Source: Pelecanus crispus (Eukaryota > Chordata > Aves > Pelecaniformes > Pelecanidae). Taken from it: a stretch of DNA of 64,000 bases. How positions within the stretch are numbered: the stretch's first letter is position 1; each line of letters opens with the position of its first letter. Position numbers and translations under genes: made by a program. The stretch is taken from contig NC_134643.1 of the NCBI RefSeq assembly GCF_030463565.1, positions 5,404,001-5,468,000 of the forward strand, in the 5' to 3' direction. The notes under the pieces are model-generated. The model worked only from the letters and a program-made list of their open reading frames with translations, was not told where the DNA came from and ran no database searches. Of this stretch, positions 58,483 through 64,000 are shown piece by piece.

Positions 58483-61400
58483 CCCGCTTGGCTGGCGGTG
58501 TCATGGAGGGGGGACCCAAGCTGGGTACTGGGTGCCATGGGAGCATCATCCGGACCTTGGTCCTGCAAAGCGCTTGGCTGATGGTCCTGGTGCCGCTCCA
58601 ATCTGGTGTGGTCATTTGTACCCGAGCCATGTGGGTCTCAAATTGTGTCATTCCCCTCTGAGTTGGTGTGAGCAAAGACATAAGGTAGGGGATGGCAAAG
58701 CCCGATGAGTGTGCAAAGCCGAGCGTGTGCCCGGGGCCACAGAAGTTGAAGGAAGGCGAAAAGTGCGGGTAAATATTTGAAATAATAGTTGCAAGCCTCA
58801 CGACTGTACTATGTACAGGCAATACGTTGAAGCATCCTCAGCGATCCATTTATGAATTTCTCTGGAAGCCGCAAAAAGGTCTGGAAGCTGTGGGCATGGC
58901 TAATAAATGCGTTGAAGTATATTTGGCAAATAATCAGGCAAACCACAAAGGGAAAAAATATATCAAGTTGGGGAAAAAAAATATGTTCCCTGCTTGGGAA
59001 GCTATTGAATGTTTTGAATTGAGGCACGTTTGGTTTCGTTAGGATTAAAGATATGGACGGGCTCCTGGGGGCTGCTCCAAATGCGGAGGAAAAGCGGCTC
59101 TCACCTCTCCGCGGAGTTTTGGAGCTGACGGATGGATCTGGCCGGTGGCGTGAGGCTTGTGGCCGGCACAGCCGGGACGTGCAGGCAGGCAGGGGGTGGT
59201 TCATTGGCCTCGCGTTCCCTGTGAGGGTGCTCATGGCCTCGGTCCGGCAACTCTTAGGCGTGGATTCGGCTTCCTCACCTGTGAGACGCCTGCAAAATTG
59301 GACCGGTGTTAATTCCATGGGTGCTGGGAAGCGTTTGCAGGATACGACCCCAGGAGGGGTTCCGCTGCGAGAGGCAGTGGCGTCGGCTCTGGCTGGCCGC
59401 GTGGGTTTAGGGAAGATGCGGGTTTGCTCCTCTACCCCCAAACTTCCCGCGGGCGAAACCTCTCCGTGCCTTCCCCTGGGCTTTTCCTGTCTAGGAAAAT
59501 GCTGGTCTCCCTCGTCTTTCATAGCCTTGTTAGAAAAAAGGAAAAGCTTTCTAGGGAGGGAAGTGCGGGCTGGGATTTTTAATTTTTTTGGGCAGCTCTC
59601 TTGTTCTCTTCTCCTCCTCCCCCCGGCTCTTCTGTCTTAAACACACACACCTCATTTTCTTTTTTATCCCCCCCCGCCTCATTCTCTCTTTATGTGTAAA
59701 GTTAACTTCCTAGGAAAAAGCTGCCGGATATCTGAGCCCTGGAGATAACTCCTAAACAACAGCTCCGTTTCCCCAGCCCAAACACACAGGAGCTTGAGCG
59801 TATCCAAACAAGCGGAGGGGGAGGCAGAATAGGAAAGCGGCTGGAAAGGGGGGAGAGCTTTCAAAAAGTGTCTGATGGAACCATGAAAGAATGTCCCGAG
59901 TCACCCTCAGCCCGGCACATGTAAAATGAACTATATAAATAAATACATTGTAAAAGGTCATTCTTGGGGGAAAAAAACATAAGACAAAGAAAGAAAAAAA
60001 AGTGAAGAGAGACCTTGCCTTGCATAGTCACTCCAGTCTTGGGCATTTTAGTTAAAGTTTAAGATACAAACAAGTTCCCGTTCTTTGAATACGGCCTCTG
60101 TTAAATGGGAACTTTTGATTTTTCTATATATTTTTTTATTCTCCAGCATAGCCTGGGAAAAAAAAGGAGAAACATTTCTGTTTGCCTCTATATTTATTTC
60201 CCTTGCTAACCTCCCCCTCCAAAAAAAAATCAGAAGGCACCAAAGCTGGGCCTGCGTTTGCATTTTGTGTGCACGGATGTAGATGTGCGTGTGCCCGTGG
60301 CTTGGCTTCGTCCTTCCTGACTTGTGAAGGCGAGTGGGGTGGGGAAGGTGGTGTGTGTATGGGGGCTCAGAGCGGGGATCCAGCGTGTCCTCCTCTCCCT
60401 CTGCCACAAGTTTCCTGTGTGACCTTGGGCTGGTGGTGTAGGCTCTGATCCGAGGCACGCTGAAACTAATGAAAGGACTCCGACGGGTTGGAGAGCGAAG
60501 GCAAATAAATCCTTAGGTGCTGAGAACCCAGCCCAAGCCTTATTAAATTCAATGGGTGCCTCTGTAAGGGCTTTCTTTAGGGGAGATGGATGGAGCCGTG
60601 CAGGTCGAGGGGGCTCAGACATGTCTGCTTTGGGGGGAAGGTGGAAGATCTGGAGATGTTGGCAGGGGTGTCAGGAAAGGGCAGGTGGTACCATGCCACT
60701 GTTCTGCCTAAAAGGTCTACAGCCCTCCTGGAGACCGTTCCTGTCCCTGTCAAAGCCAGTGGCAGCCCTGCCACGGATGTTGCCGAGATAAAACCTTCCT
60801 TTGGATTTTCTTCCTTTCCCTGCCCATGTGGATGCAGAGCTCTCCATTTCCGTGTCTGGCCATGCTGGTTTTGGAAGGATTACAGCCAATTTCTCAGAAG
60901 GCCTATGAACGTGCAGTCTTTTTTTTAGGAAGGTGATACTTACAGATTTCTGGGTACCCCATGTAAATCCAGACGCTGAAAGTGTCTCTTAATTAAGGAT
61001 CTTTATCAGTGCTTGGTTCCTCCTGCGCCGTCCTCAATTCCCCCTTCTCATCACTGCCAGCGCTTCTGAAGTTGTGCCCTCGCTCACATGCAAATGGGCC
61101 GTGGGGTCTGGTCCTACAGATGATATGGGGCACCCTGTTAGTCATCCCATTACTTACATGGTTAGGCTCAGGTGGGTGACTAGCGTCAGTGGATGCCAGT
61201 GCTGGGAGCTTTTACAATAGTGTTATTATTCATTGCTTCCTGCCCGCTACCGGTGTCTCCGGTATAAGTTGGTACAGCATGAAAGGTACTGTCTGGGACC
61301 GAAAGAGCACAGAGTTTAAAATATTCAGCTTACAATGCTGAATTTTTGTAGGGGAAATGCAGCAGATGGAAAAAGTTTTAGAGAAGATAGTGGACGTTGT

Positions 61401-62475
61401 GATTTATTCGTTTATTTAATGTCAGAGTTTGTTTGAAGGTAGCAAGGTGGTGACCGGGCATGTCTTTTAAACACACTTACCGTAAGAGAAATTATGGTGA
61501 GTGCTGTGTAGAAACCCCAAATATCTTCAAAGGGGATGTTTCCCCTGTGTGGGCTGAGTCAAATATCACTGGTTTTTAGAAATTTCCTTAGGCTTGATTT
61601 TTGGGTCTGATAAGGGCAAAGCTGCCACCGAGAGACTCAATCCAACCCCTGAGCCACCCATGCCGGCCGGCGGGAGCCGGGGGGCAGAGACCCGGACACT
61701 CGGCCCCCAGGTCTCGGCGAGAGCCAGCTCTGCAAGCTGTTGTGGCCATGCTGCATTTGAAGCACACATATTAACCTGTGGATTTCGACGGGAGCCAAAT
61801 CTGGGGCTGTGGCATGGTCCAGAGGAGGACAGGACCGGGGCGCGTGTGCGCACATCTGTTGGGGGCTCTGCCCTTCGAGGTGGGATGCTTCAGCATCTCC
61901 TGCTGGCGCTGGGATTTTGGCAACCAAAGACCCGTGCGCCGTTCCCAACCCCTGCTTGTCATCAGCACGGAGAAGTCAGCTAGAGGCCTCATCGGGCCTG
62001 AGATCGGCTCGTTTCAGCGTGGTTTATGGTCAGGCAAAATGGAACTGTCCTCACAGGCAGCTGGTGAGAGCCCCTTGCTGTCAGATCAGGCTCTCTGTGA
62101 TGCTTCTTAATGCTCATGGGCATCATATTATTTATATTTTAGGCAGTCCTTTTTGTCTAATTAAAAAAAAAAAATCCTACTCTATCTAAAACAAAACCAA
62201 CCCGTCCTCTCTGCACCTACGCCGCATTAAATTATGATTAAAATTGCAACATGACCTAACAAGAGTTGGTATTAACGCTAGCGCTGTGCCAGTGTCCATG
62301 TTTGCATTTTGGGCTTGTTGTACAGTATCCAAAGATGTGGTATTTTTTTTCTTTTTTTTTTAATGTTGGATGTGCTACAGTGTGCGGCTGTGTGGGGTGA
62401 GGGGTAAATTTGAAACAGTAAGAGCACAAAAGAGAGCATTAAAGGCTCAGTTCTGCAAGGTGCCAAGCATTGCTA

Positions 62476-62545
62476 TGATCTGGCAAATCGCTTAAGCACA
62501 TGTTTTAACTTTAAGCACATGAGCAGTCCCATTGAAAGCAACGCA
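62476..62545. repeat. Relic of a sauropsid interspersed palindromic repeat
   Basis: The segment 'gcttaagcacatgttttaac', 'tttaagcacatgagcagtcc', 'cattgaaagcaacgcattgg' resembles a repeat common in turtle, crocodile and bird genomes ('taactttaagcacatgagta', 'gtcccattgacttcaatggg'). The identification is from memory of the motif, not a named family. Similar but weaker traces are at 16120-16180. Confidence 0.45.
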
Positions 62546-63571
62546 TTGGGATGAAATCAGAGCTCCAGGACTGTGTCATATTGATGAAGAAGAGATAGGA
62601 CAGGGATCTAAAGGACTTTTTTTAGGAGCTGTAGGCACTTGCACACAGGCAAACATGCATACGCGTTCACATAGGAGTCTGCAAACTACTTTTCCTCCTG
62701 CAGTGGCAGAAGGACAATGTTTGCTAAATTACAGTTTTTAAATGGTAGGCACGAATTCATGCATGCAAAAGAGGACCGACTTTGCTAAATTTGGCTTTGC
62801 TAAACCATTATCACAGCCAACAAAAAAGCTTCTTTATACACCTTGACACGTAGACCTTTTTCCTTTTCCCTCCCCCTTTATGAAATGGTAAATTCTTCTT
62901 TCAGGCTCATTACCAATCCTTAAATAAACATGAAGGTTAAGGCTGCAAAAGGGTGTAATTAAAAAGTTGGGATTCTCACTCTTTGCCACAGTGTTATTTC
63001 CGATCTGGAGCCCGTATCCTTTGAAGCTGAGCTGAATTTACGGGACCGGGCCGTGCTTGCGGTCGGACCCGGTGAGCAGCTGCCCACCAAGCACAGCACA
63101 GGTCTCACCCGGCGCTCGCTGGAGCCGGCGTGACTCATGCCGTTGACTCCAGCAATTGTTGGTTCAGGCCCTGACTGCAGAATTAGACCCCTGGGGGGTC
63201 TGAGAGAATTAAGATGGAAAGACATGTTGGCATTTAAATAATATTTTCCCCTCTGGAATGGGCTGTGCCAGCGCTGGTAATTTTGATGAGTTCTATCAGA
63301 GGTTTAGCACTCACTTTTAGGATGCCCTTTGGCACCTGATTCAGTTCATATATAATTTGGGATTAAAGTACCTCGGGGATTTTTTTCAGAATTATTATTT
63401 GTTCTCACAAGCCAGTTTCTGGAGGCCTCTGCCGATGTGCGTCAGTCTTGCAGGGTTGATGTTTTCTTTCTCAGCAATTTTGCTGATTGCATCTTTTTTT
63501 TTTTTTTTTAACATGGGTGCTTTTCTCTCCCTCTCCTTCTCTTCCCCTGTCTCTCCCCCTCCTTCCCACAG

Positions 63572-63697
63572 TCTGCAGCCAGGAGGGCAGGCACGTCCTG
63601 TGCAAACTGTCAGACCACCACTACCACCCTGTGGAGGAGAAATGCCAACGGTGATCCCGTCTGTAACGCCTGCGGGCTCTACTACAAGCTGCACAAT
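63572..63697 (+). CDS. GATA3: GATA3 coding exon 5 (C-terminal zinc finger)
   Basis: This 126-base exon encodes residues 309-350, beginning [20 protein letters not shown] and ending [11 protein letters not shown]. The C-terminal finger (CANC at residues 318 and 321, CNAC at 339 and 342, with the [11 protein letters not shown] loop) is the main WGATAR DNA-binding module. The exon starts and ends on codon boundaries (cacag|tct and aat|gtaagt). The following exon, with the basic tail (INRPLTMKKEG in other vertebrates) and the C-terminus, lies beyond the window, so the gene is cut at the right edge. All ligand cysteines are intact. The donor is duplicated 18 bases downstream (see findings). Confidence 0.98.
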
Positions 63698-64000
63698 GTA
63701 AGTGTGACTGTAAATGTAAGTGTGACTGCAATGCTCAATAGTGGGGCCTCAGTTTTGGTGCTTGGTGGTCCAAACTCTTCCTTGACTTAAGGATTTCCAG
63801 TCTTGGGTGGTGCTGAGACCTCCTTCATCCCCTTGGGGACCTTGGGGGTTGGACTGATGAGTCGGCATCCCCTCAGACGAAGCTGATCTGACTTTGGGAG
63901 GTATAAGACAGGGCTGTCCATGGGTAATGTTAGAGCTTTCCCATGCCTGAGCCAAGAAAGGAGGGGTGGATCAACACAGAGAGACATTATCTGCTGCTGA
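63698..64000 (+). other. GATA3: Start of GATA3 intron 5 (cut by window end)
   Basis: The intron opens with gtaagtgtgact and repeats almost the same donor at 63716. The remaining 280 bases are unremarkable intronic sequence. The last coding exon is not reached. Confidence 0.9.

Overview
The window is vertebrate nuclear DNA, almost certainly from a bird. It holds several 3'-truncated CR1 retrotransposons with avian-type ends (ATTCTATGA-like tails), an older CR1-like copy, MIR-like SINE relics, and two intron-containing genes recognisable from their proteins. No bacterial-type gene, operon, CRISPR array or exogenous virus is visible. The species cannot be fixed from sequence alone.

Layout. Positions 1-15086 hold the 3' end of TAF3 on the + strand. 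A long intron is followed by three coding exons (10092-10347, 14096-14202, 14972-15086). They encode the proline-rich linker, the PHD finger and the lysine-rich C-terminus with its stop codon. The 3'UTR follows, with poly(A) signals from 15610 on. Positions of about 16-50 kb are intergenic and contain no gene I can support. This part divides into an ordinary, moderately AT-rich stretch (16-31 kb, CR1 and MIR debris) and a GC-rich, homopolymer-rich stretch (31-50 kb). The second stretch has CpG-island-like blocks, AT-rich islands packed with GATA, octamer and homeobox sites, a 700-base polypyrimidine tract, a GTGCC/ATGCC pentamer satellite and paired CCAAT boxes.

From about 50.03 kb to the right edge lies GATA3 on the + strand. 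It has a non-coding exon 1 (about 50031-50252), exon 2 with the start codon (50869-51484, ATG at 51244), exon 3 (54253-54789), exon 4 with the N-terminal zinc finger (57781-57926) and exon 5 with the C-terminal zinc finger (63572-63697). The final coding exon lies past the window. In total 350 residues are encoded here, against about 443-444 for full-length vertebrate GATA3.

How the genes relate. TAF3 is a TFIID subunit whose PHD finger reads H3K4me3 at active promoters. GATA3 is a lineage-determining zinc-finger transcription factor (T cells, kidney, ear, parathyroid, neurons). They sit head to tail, as in mammals. The intergenic DNA between them is where upstream GATA3 enhancers, alternative first exons and a divergent antisense lncRNA would be expected. 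Several candidates are listed, none proven. The most specific observations are at GATA3 splice sites: a NAGNAG tandem acceptor at exon 4, and a tandemly duplicated, in-frame donor after exon 5. In addition, exon 1 carries a four-codon uORF.
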